DNA of 64,000 nucleotides, taken from positions 4,960,001 through 5,024,000 of the forward strand of contig JAJTUQ010000004.1 of the NCBI GenBank assembly GCA_021399445.1, in the 5' to 3' direction. Both the position numbers and the translations under genes were made by a program. Below the pieces are notes generated by a model, which was not told the origin of the DNA, did not search any database, and worked only from the letters and a program-made list of their open reading frames with translations. The stretch is from Xylogone sp. PMI_703 (lineage: Eukaryota; Ascomycota; Leotiomycetes). The first letter of the stretch is position 1. Every line of letters starts with the position of its first letter. Positions 1 to 10,705 of this stretch are shown here, one piece after another.

Positions 1-1330
1 AACCCCATCTATCCACGGTTCATGAGGATCGCCGAGGTTAGTATGATAGTTTCCGAAAGGGAGGTAAATCACATGACCCAGACCCTCGCTCGCTTAAGTC
101 ACGATGTTCCAGACCCACGTGCCATCTTTTTTCTCTCTTCAAAATTCTCTCACCATAAGCAAATTCCTCGTCCCATCGAAAGCAAATCAGGGAAACAACT
201 CACTACTTGAGCCATGGCCAGGTCAATCATATTAGATCGCCGGCTATATCTCCAATGGTAAGCTACAATGGTAAGTACATGAGCAGTGCGCAGCAAGCCA
301 CGCCCACACGGAGCAAAATGAGTACAATCCTTTGAGGCAAAAACTTTGCCATGGAAACTCCTGCTCAAAAACCTACCAACAATCCCAAAGGATGCAGATA
401 CACAATACTGTAAGAACCTCCCCATCTCTACTCTTTCTCATGCGTCCTCCACACTTTCCGTTATTCCATGATGAGTTTGTCCATCACTGATCTAAGTTGG
501 GGTCGTCCTGTTCTTCAGGCGATCTTGCTGTGATGTTATATTTATAGAACAAAGCCAATCCTCTGAACCCCTCTACTCTCCTCCATTATCATCTCTGCAT
601 ATTCCATTCTTTTCTTGGATTGAAACCCGTCCCGACTAACTGGTTTTCAGATAGATTATCCAAAGTACTCTGTGTACTATGGGCATGGCCATACTCTTTC
701 ATTGATACCTCCTCCAACCCAGAGGGATGTATTATTATTATAGCTTCAAAAGAGAAATATCAATACCAATTCAATACCAATTCTTAATTATTCAACTTTA
801 TTATTTAACTTTTATCTGCCTGTGAGAAGTAATGCACAGGACCATAGCTATCTAATCTAACAAGAACGGTCTCTATAACTTGAGAGGTAATCCTGGATTG
901 TACAAGTACACGAAAAAAACCATGTATATGTACAAAAATAAGTAATCAAAACACCTCTTCCATGCCAATGCACTTTGTAAAGAAGTCTCGACCCTCTTCC
1001 GTCTTCTAGATCGGAAAAGGATGGACTCTGTGATCCCATTTCATATTGTTTTGCCTTTTGTTGCTTTTTTCATTCAATATCCAGCCTCCAGCAAAACGCC
1101 GTTATGAATGGAATCCATCAAGTCAATCAGTCAATGATTGATCCGTCGCCACACCGCCCTCTATCCACGGGACGCCACGAAACCACTAATTTCATATATC
1201 CCTTCCATATGATCCGGTCCAATTCTAGTTTCCCGCATTAAGTCCACCCAGTCCCTCCTATTAATGCACAAATCTGCAAACCAAGCGCGATAGAGAAGCA
1301 ACACAAGAATCCGAACTTAACAACCAGAGT
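1..1330. other. Left flank without a recognised gene
   Basis: Only short reading frames without recognisable domains are seen. The part next to 1331 is AT-rich and probably holds the 3' UTR of the RhoGEF gene, which ends there on the minus strand. No tRNA-like or repeat structure was recognised. Confidence 0.5.
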
Positions 1331-4300
1331 CTAGGAGTTACTGACCTCATTTGCCTTCGAAAGCGAATTGAGCTCATTCCCCTTCAAAAGTGTTCTCATC
1401 GTAAGCAACTCGCGCCTCAGTCTAGCATTCTCCTTCCGTACTCTTGTGGCTTCCTCAGAACTATCCTTGACTCTTTGCATTAACTCCTCGCGGTCCTCCT
1501 TGCCCTTTCCTTTTAGCGCCTTTACAATCTTCCCCAGTTCGTTATTGAATTTCTCATAGAGCAGTTCGTTCTCCGCGGACGCTTCTTTGTACAGCTGATC
1601 TAGTCCCTTGCATTTGAATTCTGAGGCTTGCAGGCTGGTTTCTAGATCCTTAGCGATGGAGTCATGGCGACTTTGGATATCTTTGATTAATACCGGGATA
1701 CGAGATTCGAGGGCCTTAACAGAACTGGAAATAGCAGCGAGGTCCCCGTCTTTGTTGCCAGAGTATATCGACGATGACATAGCGGTAGATGTGAATTTAG
1801 ACATTTCCTCGCCTATTTTGCTAAGTTCAGCCTGGAAAGATGATTCGGCCTCGGTGATCGCCTTAGATTCATTCTGTAAGCGCTCACGAAGCTTCTGTGG
1901 GCTTTGGAGACGAAATTTCGGGGTTGACTTCACAGGGCTGTTTGGAGCCAAAGGATTCGAGTGGCTTGTGGTCGGCCTGACTATCGAGCCAGTCCTATCT
2001 CTAAATGCACTGTGCAGTGTTGGTATATTGGAGAGGGAGTTGGTCTTCATATGGCCTTTCTTAGCTGATAACGTAGGCCTAAAAGGATGAACTTCAGGAG
2101 GTGACATAATATTATTAGGCCGTTCCGTCAGATTACCAATACTTCGCAATGTGGTAATAATTGGCTCACTCTCTCCCTTGGCTGATCTGGGTCGTGAAAA
2201 TGACGATCTGCTCCCTGTAGAAATGGGTATTTTGGTAGGCGATGGCGTTCTTGGTTGGCTACAGTCCTCGTCCTCTTGACGTTTTTGACTTCTTCCAGGT
2301 GGAGATGGTGTGTGAGGGTCATCCCCTTCAAGAGATGTGGCGGCCAATAATGTCTTTAGGTCAGAAAGAGAGCTTCTTCTCTTCTTAGCTGATCTGCTTT
2401 CGGGTGCTGGTTCCTCTGAAGGAGACCCTCCTATTGTGGAGAGCCTTTCTGGCCTATCAGGCGTATGAGAACTCTTAGGTCGGTCCTCAAAGGGAAGACC
2501 ACCAAGAACGGTAGGCCTATCTCGAGAGCCAGGCCGCACATCAATAGACCTCGACCTGCCAAGAGCTGCTCTAGAGAAAGTCGATGCGGCCAAAGGCTCT
2601 CCTGTAGCTGTACTTCTGGATGATCTGCTTAGGCCCCGCCAAAGTGACGGTCTCGCATCTGGATCATCTCGCCTGCTGTTCGATCGAAGAAGGGTGTCTG
2701 CCCACCTTCGTCGTATTGAAGATGTATTTGATGTGATAGATCCAGAAGTTGAGTGAATAGAGCGGCTATACGATGAGTATCCGAACTCGGTTGTACTAGC
2801 ACCAGGTCCGATATCTTCGAATATTCGATCTATATCCTCTACCATCCGATCCAACAGGTTAATGTAGTTATGGGGATCAGATTCCGTCACTAGTAGCTCA
2901 GCAAAAGCAACTGTAAGAGCACCACGGTCGCCGTCATTACCGCAACCATCTAGAAGATCAGCGAGTAACTTGATGGTGGATACAAACGATCTCCTATTTT
3001 GGGGAGCCATTTCGTTGAAAACCATCTTCACATAATCTGCGAAATCACCTGGAAAGAGTTGCTGTGCTTTCTCCTGCAGTGCGTCCAAAGTTTCCAACGA
3101 CATAACAGGCCCCATCTGCTCTTTCCAGGCTATTCTGAGGAACTTCTCAAATGAAACAAATATGACTTCAAATGGAGACTCGTCGGCCGACCTATTATCA
3201 AAAGGACTATCCATAAAGGCATTATAGGCTTCATTTATAGAGAGCTCGTCCGCCGCGGCCCGACTTCTCAGCTGTTTGCCGACTACATTTCCTTTTCGCG
3301 ATTGCAAAGCGGAAATGTATCCTGTGAATGTCTCTTCCAAGCGGATGAGAGGGTTGTCGGGCTGGGTCTCTTCAGCAGTAACACGGACACTAGTTTTCCC
3401 CTCAGTTTCGAGGGATGAGAAGGTAGATCTGCTGCTATTCGACCTATCAAGACTTGGTGGTACTGATAGCATTGCTCCAAGTAACGCTTGTGATTGCGCA
3501 CTTTTAGATCTGGTTAAGGTACTGGTGGGGTTGCTGAACCCTCCCAGAAGCTTTGATAATTTTTTAACAGGAGATGAAGGTCGGAATGAATCCAATTTGT
3601 CTGATTCAGCTACGAGATAAAGTGACTTGAGAACCTTAATGTGAAACGATATAAAGGGTGTGTTCAGAGCTGGATTGCTGACATTGTGTTGTAAACGAAG
3701 CAAATCAGAAACTGAATTGAATTGATCAGCATCTATCAAACTCATCACATACTGAGGATATTAACAAACCTCTTCTCCCAAACGCCTGCAAGACATGCTC
3801 CGGCAGCACTTCATCTAGAAATACGCGATCATTCAGACCATCCACCTCTAATCTATACGTTGTCCCGGGCTTGGTGACAATAAGATTGGCCACAATGTCG
3901 ACTCCATAGTGACCGACTGGTGCACCTTTTGTGCCTTTCTGGTGGTCAACGACAATTCGAATTGGTGCGGGCTCCTTCCTCCCAGTAATCAATGTGTCGA
4001 TCCCCTCTTCAAATACTGCAGTGTGAAATGTGATTCCAGGTGTATCGAGTCTAACAGACCGAAAGCTCCATTTTTCAGAATCTCTCTCAGTCTCGGAGAA
4101 TCTACCTTCTACCCGAGCTTTAGCTACTTCCTCCATCCACTTTGCTGCCTTGCCCTCGTAAGAGCCTTTTAACCAGAATGCTCGAACAGTGGCAGCGGAA
4201 GCAGTTCGGTCTCGCCTAGTTCCCGGATCCTTCAAATCCCGGGAAGAACTCATCCAAAGACTCTGTCTATCATCCGATGTCATAAACCGAGTGTCGCTTA

Positions 4301-6029
4301 GTGCATGCCAACCGCGGAACGAAAGTTCATACTCATGCTTTTGCCCACCAGCCGCTGCAGTTGCCGATGCCATCATAGTAGCAGCAGAGGGTTTATCAAC
4401 TTCTGCCAGAACCCCTCTTGCTGATAACTTACATCCGTGAGCTTTTTTTACTAGCACTACATAATCCGAAAATAAGAGAAGCATGCCTTCTCTGGAATCC
4501 TGAGACTGTAAATTCGGGATGTGGAAAGGAGCCGAAGATTCAACGAAATCAACAGCACTAATGAGGCGTCCTTTAGGCTGGAATGAAAAGGGCCATCCCT
4601 CCACAATATGTCGTAAACGGTTAACAACTTGAGACTTATCGTCTGCGGGAGGGTCAAGGGAGCAGATTGCGGTGATGATATCTCTGGCTTCTAGCATGGT
4701 ACGCTGAGCAGGATGATTATCAGGCAAGTAATTCACGATATTATCGATGAACAGACTATAGCGAGGCAATCGCTGAACAGGTTCAATGATTGCAGAACGA
4801 AGATGTTGCTCTCCCGTCTGCTGCACACGCTGAGAGAAACTCGATTGCTGTTTCATGAAAGTGGTAATTATCTGCGGGAATTCTTGGCTAGCACGGATAT
4901 ACTCCTGGTAGGAGTCCGAGAATTGTGGGAACCATTCAAGCAGGACTCTTGAGAAAGCATGGGCACCGGTTGGATCTCTCAGTCTTCCGTGCCCACCATA
5001 TCGGGATCCCGTTGAGCCTGTTTGTTCGTTTTCTAAGTCCTTCATTGCGCCTTCTTCTGTATCATCCATAACCTTTTGAATAGCAGTAAGAAATGCCTTA
5101 TTTATTTCCAGTATCTTATCGAGACATGGCGGGAATAGCTTCTCTAGATCCTGCGCAGATGGGCTAGAGCTGCCAAAGGACCGGTGCTTAGCCTTTTTCC
5201 TATACTCCTCGGCGATTTCATTCACTAATTCATGGAGTTTGATGACATATCGTTCCTCCGTATCAACTAATTCGTCCATCTCACGACGTAGGGCCAGCTT
5301 CTCATTCTTAAGGAAGGACTTGCTTCTCTTTATAGCTTTTGAAGGCGCTCGGCGCAATTTCGAAGTTGGTAAAAACGCGACTTCCCCAAAAAGCTTCACT
5401 AGGGGGGAGTAAACACCGTAACGCCTAATGCTGGGGTCCTCGTACTCTTCCCCATCCGTCTGAGCTTGCTCAACATCCTCTAGAGAGGCAATAGAACCTG
5501 GAGGCAGGACTAAATCCACATCGATATGCTCAATATGCTGAGGACGCAGGGCAACTTCGATATCACGTATAACTTCTTCCACATTGTCAACCTTGATCAT
5601 CGCTTTTGCCAGGTCCGCGGCATGCTGCTCGCAAAAGAGCGTCGGAGCAGGTCCATGTTGTTTTCGGGAAATCGCGGTCGCATACTGGATCATTAAACAT
5701 CCTTTGACTATCTCAGGAAGCTCTTGGAAGTACTTGAACAGGCCAAACGCAATGCCACGGGAGAGTTCATCGCCCTGCAAATCGCGCGGCAGATAGCTGA
5801 CGGCAGAATATAGCGGTGAGTTCGGTGAGAGGGTGATTCGGGGGTAGCTCTGGAAACCGGCAGCGCTGAAGACATGAAGCTGGATTCGAGAACTGTTGAG
5901 AGTCGAGTTGGTGGTCGAGGATTGGCCATGGAACACCAGCACCGGAAGGTTGGACAGATACGGATCCGCTGCGTAGTAGAGAGTGACTTGTTCCGGCGAG
6001 AGAACCGGCTCCTCGCTGAGTTGAACCAT
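1331..6029 (-). CDS. RhoGEF (Dbl-homology) protein with GAP-like C-terminal region
   Basis: Two exons, 6029..3770 and 3711..1331, joined by a 58-nt intron (GTTTGT donor, CTGAT branch-like motif, CAG acceptor); the join keeps phase and gives 1546 aa. The Dbl-homology domain lies at about residues 245-450, with the typical helix containing EMDELVDTEERYV and the later QRLPRYSLF segment. A PH-like region follows (about 460-690). About residues 870-1080 resemble a RhoGAP fold (NRRSFVSTIKLLADLL) but I see no clear arginine finger. Then come a long Ser/Arg/Pro-rich linker and a C-terminal coiled coil. By family it should load GTP onto a Rho/Cdc42-type GTPase at sites of polar growth or septation. 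The in-frame ATG at 6029 fixes the start. It is divergent from the DCC1-like gene, with 642 bp between starts. Function at family level is secure; the target GTPase is unknown. Confidence 0.88.
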
Positions 6030-6671
6030 TATCGATTAATTCGGCTGAGTAATGTGGGTGGATCTAGGGCTCACGATAAGCCGCCGCCTTCATCGCAGAG
6101 ATCCTTTTCGTCCAAAGTCGAGTCTTGGATCACCCTTCTGCAACAGAAAGTGGGTGAACTGTTGGGAGAGGCTCGCATAAACAAGACTCAACGATAAACG
6201 CGCTCTATCGCGAGCGTCTGCGAGTAGTGACACTCAGCAGCACCACTTCAGCTGCATATGCAAGCTGGCAGAGCTAAAGATAGACGCTGGATCGCCTGAA
6301 AATGAAGGACTGGAGCACCAAGAGGGCCGCAAGTGGGAACTCAGGCGTGCTGGGAAGCGCCAAATCTCCTGCCACTGGTCGCTCGCCCGTGCTCCCTGCC
6401 GTTTCCGGAGAATTTAGACGCTGCCGGCGCTCTCATTGGCTGCCGTACGGTAGATGTCAATAGCGCTAGCCCACTTTCAGCTGCCCCGCTATGCCCTAAC
6501 AGCCCTCTCGCTCCCCAAACGCGAAACATCTCACGCTGACTCCGGTTCCTGCGCTCTCTTCAGTCTTTCACTCTTCTAGGCGTTGGCCTGGCCTGTTTCT
6601 TTTCTAATCATTCTTAAATTAATTCTTATACAGACGACGCCTCGGCTGAACCCAATGCAACGAACGCAGAC
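6030..6671. promoter_or_regulatory. Intergenic region between divergent genes
   Basis: This is the 642-bp spacer between the RhoGEF start (minus) and the DCC1-like start (plus), so it should contain both promoters. A GC-rich part (about 6330-6530) is followed by a CT-rich stretch (about 6540-6620) just upstream of the plus-strand start, a common feature of fungal promoters. No specific site was identified. Confidence 0.35.
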
Positions 6672-7167
6672 ATGGTCACGCAATACGATTTCGAGGTGCC
6701 CTTCGCAGCTGCTCGAAAGCAGCAGCCCCTCAAGCTCCTAGAGCTCCCTCCAGAGCTGCTCACGCTCTTGGAGTCTGAGGACCCACCAACGTGAATGCCC
6801 TGTTTCCATGCCCCTCTTGCGGCCCAAGCTCACGCTCCAGGACAGGCTTACAATCAGATCGTCCGAAGCTTCAGCCGGATCGCCAGCTTACGCCATTCTT
6901 TCCAGCGGCGATAAGAATTACCAGATCCGCCAGAAGAGCACCTCAAATCCTATCATGGTTCTCCAGCCTTCCCAGACAGTTCCTACGGATCATGACGACC
7001 CAACGAAATTTATTCCGAAAACTTCTATGGCCGCAATCGCGACCGTGGAAGATACGCTAGAGCTTGCTCTAGTTGCCTCCGAGGAAAGCCCAGCTGCACC
7101 GAAGAAGGTTAATATTTGGCACGAGAGGTTCGCAAAGGGGAGAACAAAGCCAAAGCCGAAAGATTGA
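6672..7167 (+). CDS. DCC1-like sister-chromatid cohesion protein, shortened
   Basis: Exons 6672..6790 and 6846..7167, with a 55-nt intron (GTGAAT to ACAG, CTCAC branch-like site), encode 146 aa. The N-terminus carries the Dcc1 signature: KLLELPPELLTLL, then LTIRSSE, a small gap and AYAILSSGDKNYQIRQKSTSNPIMVLQPS. This corresponds to the beta-barrel half that pairs with Ctf8 in the Ctf18-RFC clamp loader. Family members are about 350-450 aa and continue into winged-helix domains that contact DNA polymerase epsilon. Here the TLELAL segment is followed within about 20 residues by VNIWHERFAKGR, which resembles the extreme C-terminal tail of fungal homologues, and then a stop. The middle appears deleted. 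The splice join is inferred from phase and homology. It could be a reduced functional gene, a partial duplicate or a decaying copy. Confidence 0.6.
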
Positions 7168-7796
7168 TCCATATTTGCCCCCTGATGATCTCTCTTTACT
7201 CAATGGCAGAACTGGATCATACCTGGCGACTCGGATCAACTCCTATTTACGCGAGTGACGTGTCATCGATTTGCATATGGAGGTAGCACGTAGCATATCT
7301 TCAGTAGCAAGTTAATTGGATGCCATTGGCAATCTACGGGCCTGGAATCATACACATGGCTGGCAGTCAGAAAGGTACAGCTGCAAGGTGATATGCTAGA
7401 AGAGATACCAGGAAGGCGATAAGCAGGGGGTCCTGCCGGTGAGAAATGAACTTACATTAGAAGTTGGAAATCGCTCTTTCTAAGAGTTCTCATCCGGAAA
7501 CCTCTCTTACTGTACAACGCATCACCTCCTGAATGAGGAGATTTTGGACTCTCTGACCCATCAGTCCGAAAGCCTCACTCTGCCATTCATTCAGGAGTAA
7601 TAACTGGCGGTGTGTTCCAGGAGCACGGACGAGCGTTTATCTAACAATGTGGATGTGGATCAGATCAGGTTGGCAGAAACCAAATACGAGTTTCCAAATA
7701 GCTATGGTTACAGTACCAAAGTGTCCAAACCCTCTAGTTTGATCCTAGAACAATCTAGAAAATACATTATCCAAGCGATGCTATATAATCAAAATC
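7168..7796. other. Spacer between convergent genes
   Basis: This lies between the stops of the DCC1-like gene (plus) and the LYC1-type gene (minus). I looked here for the missing middle of DCC1 and saw no coding continuation. No other feature was recognised. Confidence 0.4.
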
Positions 7797-8957
7797 TTAA
7801 CACCACGCAAACTTCTCATTCGCAATCCAATCAATCTCATCAACCTTGCCGCTTCCTTCTCCGTACCAGAACAAACTAGCAATACTCTCCTCATCCCGAT
7901 CTACGTCTTTGAAGTCAATCCCCGCCCCTCGTACCAGCCCCTTAACCCACTCTCCTGGATTCCAAAGATGTACGGCTTTGCACTTCCAGGTGTTTGCTTC
8001 ATCTTGCGCAACGGCCAATACAGCCTTTAGATTCTCAGCAGTCTCTTTCTCCTTTTCCTTACTTTCATCCTCTATCACATGCCGTAAGATGTACAGACTG
8101 TTTGATGCCTTAGGATCGTCAACCTTTCCGTAGTATCCGCGAGTCCAGATAGCCCATACACGGGAGCCTGGTGATCCAGCAATGGCACCTTTGACTGACG
8201 GCGAGGACTTGAAGAGGAGGTTGGTGACGAGATCCTCTCGCCCGTGGTGCCATTGCATAGTTTCATGAGTTGGTATTATCGCCACATGCGTCTTCTCGCT
8301 AGAGGCCTGCTCCAGTGCCTTCAGGACGTACTTTTCGTCCAAAGCGCAAAGCTCGGCCAGATCATCCTTGGTCAGCTTCTTCGCACTCGTTGCCATTGTT
8401 TCAAATTTCCCTTCTGGTAGTGCAACAGGTGGGAATTCCAGATGTGTTGAAGGGAATGGATGCCAACCGTGTCCGGCATAGAATTTCTTCCCAATGTCGG
8501 ACCATAACACGCTGAATATACATTCCTCCCGGCCTGGAATGCTTGGGTCTAGCTGCAAAGTTCGTAAAGCTTCGCTCAGCTCCGTCAACATTCGACTCGC
8601 ATACCCCTTTCCCCGGTATTGAGGATTGCAAAAGACGCTCCCAATTCCATGAGTGATGGTCTCCTTGACTTTGTCAGTCCCTTTGTGCTTCACCAAAGCT
8701 CGCTTCCAGATAGATTCGCATGACGCGAGGACTGCTCGGTTATTAGGTTCGAGTGTTTTATCTACCAGTATCCAGTGAGTTACTCCGCCGTCTCGAGCAA
8801 GAGGCACTGTCTGGAGGTATCGTTCTCGTTGAATATACTCCTCTAAGGAGAGGGCATTGCCCCAATTGGCGTAGTTGAGCTTCCATGTCGTGACTTTCTC
8901 CTCTTCAGTGGGGTGAGAGAGGTGAAGGGAGGCAGCCTTAGCGTCTGGAAGAAGCAT
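7797..8957 (-). CDS. LYC1-type GNAT N-acetyltransferase
   Basis: A single exon of 386 aa from the ATG at 8957; the frame is open upstream to 9002 but has no earlier ATG. The N-terminus has LHLSHPTEEEKVTTWKLNYANWG, followed by an acetyl-CoA-binding GNAT core with GIGSVFCNPQYRGKGYASRML (Q/RxxGxG/A-type loop, about residues 110-130). The C-terminal half has the layout typical of Lyc1-like fungal proteins. Lyc1 of Yarrowia acetylates the side-chain amine of lysine in lysine catabolism, so a small-amine or lysine N-acetyltransferase role is likely by homology. It is convergent with the DCC1-like gene and divergent from the RBR ligase gene. Substrate specificity is not determinable from sequence. 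Confidence 0.85.
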   Translation of the reverse strand: MLLPDAKAASLHLSHPTEEEKVTTWKLNYANWGNALSLEEYIQRERYLQTVPLARDGGVTHWILVDKTLEPNNRAVLASCESIWKRALVKHKGTDKVKETITHGIGSVFCNPQYRGKGYASRMLTELSEALRTLQLDPSIPGREECIFSVLWSDIGKKFYAGHGWHPFPSTHLEFPPVALPEGKFETMATSAKKLTKDDLAELCALDEKYVLKALEQASSEKTHVAIIPTHETMQWHHGREDLVTNLLFKSSPSVKGAIAGSPGSRVWAIWTRGYYGKVDDPKASNSLYILRHVIEDESKEKEKETAENLKAVLAVAQDEANTWKCKAVHLWNPGEWVKGLVRGAGIDFKDVDRDEESIASLFWYGEGSGKVDEIDWIANEKFAWC

Positions 8958-10705
8958 GATGACCAAGTAGATAAGAAATCTTAAGACTGCTAAAAAGATC
9001 AAACTTTTGGGGGTATATCTAATGAATTTCCTCTAGAAAAGAAAATGCGTCCGTTTAAATATCTATTGAGTAATCTATTGTTGTAATCGATTGGAGGTGA
9101 AAGGTCCCGGAGCGTAAATGAAACACGGTGTATCCGGATCCAGAGTTTCTAAAAATCTATAACTCCGCAGTCTATGACGGTAAAAGTCTAGGCTAGAGGC
9201 CAGGGGGAAAGTAAAACGATTTGTCAAAAGGAAGAAACTAGAAAGTGAAATGCTGCTCAAGTGACATCTGTAAGAGCCGGCGTCCCTGGGAATCTTGGAT
9301 TCTCTTAAGTAAGACCTGCCATGTGAGGGCTAATGACTGGAGCCAGGCCAGAAGTTGACGTTACAGGGCGCGCGGGGAGAGCTTGTGAGTGGCCGGCTTC
9401 CTACGGTTTAAGGACCTGCGTTTGACCGCCTTTGTGCTAGAACGCTGCTAAACTTAGTGCTCCGGCTGCTCTCTCTTGCAAGGTCTCCGTGCCCCGCTTC
9501 CGCACACCATTCCAAGAACGTTCGAACTCTTATCGTCTTTGTTATCGACACGTGATCAAAGTCTACTGTACAATTTGCACGGCACTAACTAGCAGGACAT
9601 ATGTATCCCTGAACAATGACTATTCCTTCGGAGTAGTCTGGCTGTAAAAGCCGCCAAGTTCGGTTAGGTCAGCATAAGATTTATGAAATGTTATGAAATA
9701 GTTAGGCGCCTAATACAGTACAGGTAAGTGAAAGTCTCCCTTGTTAGTGTCTCCGTAGAGCCCGTGCAAGGATCTTCACCCCTAGCAGCGATCGTGCTAT
9801 TTAACTTCATACGAAAGACGAAAAGGGGAGAGGGTTCATAAAAGTGTTCTATGTGCTTCAACATCGCTTCTCTTCAACATTGAATTCGGTTTTGCTTCTG
9901 TTGGATCTTTCAATGACCAGCTCAATCCCTTGGCAGGTACTTTGCCCGTGCCTCCAGTTGACCAAATCCCTCGACATTCAACAAACGACCCCTCGCACCG
10001 CCTAATCTCAAGTTCCGCCGCTGAAACAAACAATAGAATATGGAATAATGGCTTTCTTAATATTCTTACTCTTCTCGCAATCTAGAGTTCCTCATGTAAC
10101 TATCACGTGATGGTGAAGATTGCCATCATTGGTCAGTTGCCAGTTGGTCGTATCAGCATGGAGTCAAAAATCAATAAAATCTGGTGAGGATGCGGCGGCT
10201 GACCCAAATTTCCCCATCTGGTTGGTTGTCGCTGCGACTTTCGGCCTTCCCTTTAATCTCCTTCGTATTTTTTGCGAAAGAAAGATTTACTCTCACTTAA
10301 TCTCAATTTTAAACGTTGTATGCTCGTAGGTTTCATCGCCTTGAACCATGGTTCTGGTGTAACAAACTTGCCTAATTTGGACGAGTCGATAGCGCTGGTT
10401 ACTTGTTCGCCAGAAAGCGCACCCAAGCGCACCTTACTCGATGATTCCATATCGCATATCTTTGCGTATAATATAATTATTCACGCTCTTTTAAGTCAGC
10501 ACAAGTTATATTTTAATTATATAATGTACAGGCAGCGCTCTTTCACCGAGGATCAGGCAGACTAGCCACCAACTACTGTTCAGCCTCGTTTCAACGATAT
10601 TAAATATATCATCATTACGCACCTTCTTGACGGACTACACCTCACAAGGTTTACTTCAGCTAGCCTGGAATGACTTCCTTTTAACCATAATTGTAACCTA
10701 TCAAC
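8958..10705. other. Long spacer between divergent genes
   Basis: About 1.75 kb separates the LYC1-type and RBR-ligase starts. It should contain both promoters. The right part (about 10470-10700) is AT-rich. Short open frames here show no domain, and no tRNA or repeat was recognised. Confidence 0.35.

Noticed and set aside
6791..6840. A 50-nt intron ending at CAG in the DCC1-like gene
   Set aside because: It puts the next exon in a frame that does not match Dcc1; the 55-nt intron ending at 6845 does.
8958..9002. Upstream extension of the LYC1-type frame
   Set aside because: No ATG in the extension; the first ATG is at 8957.
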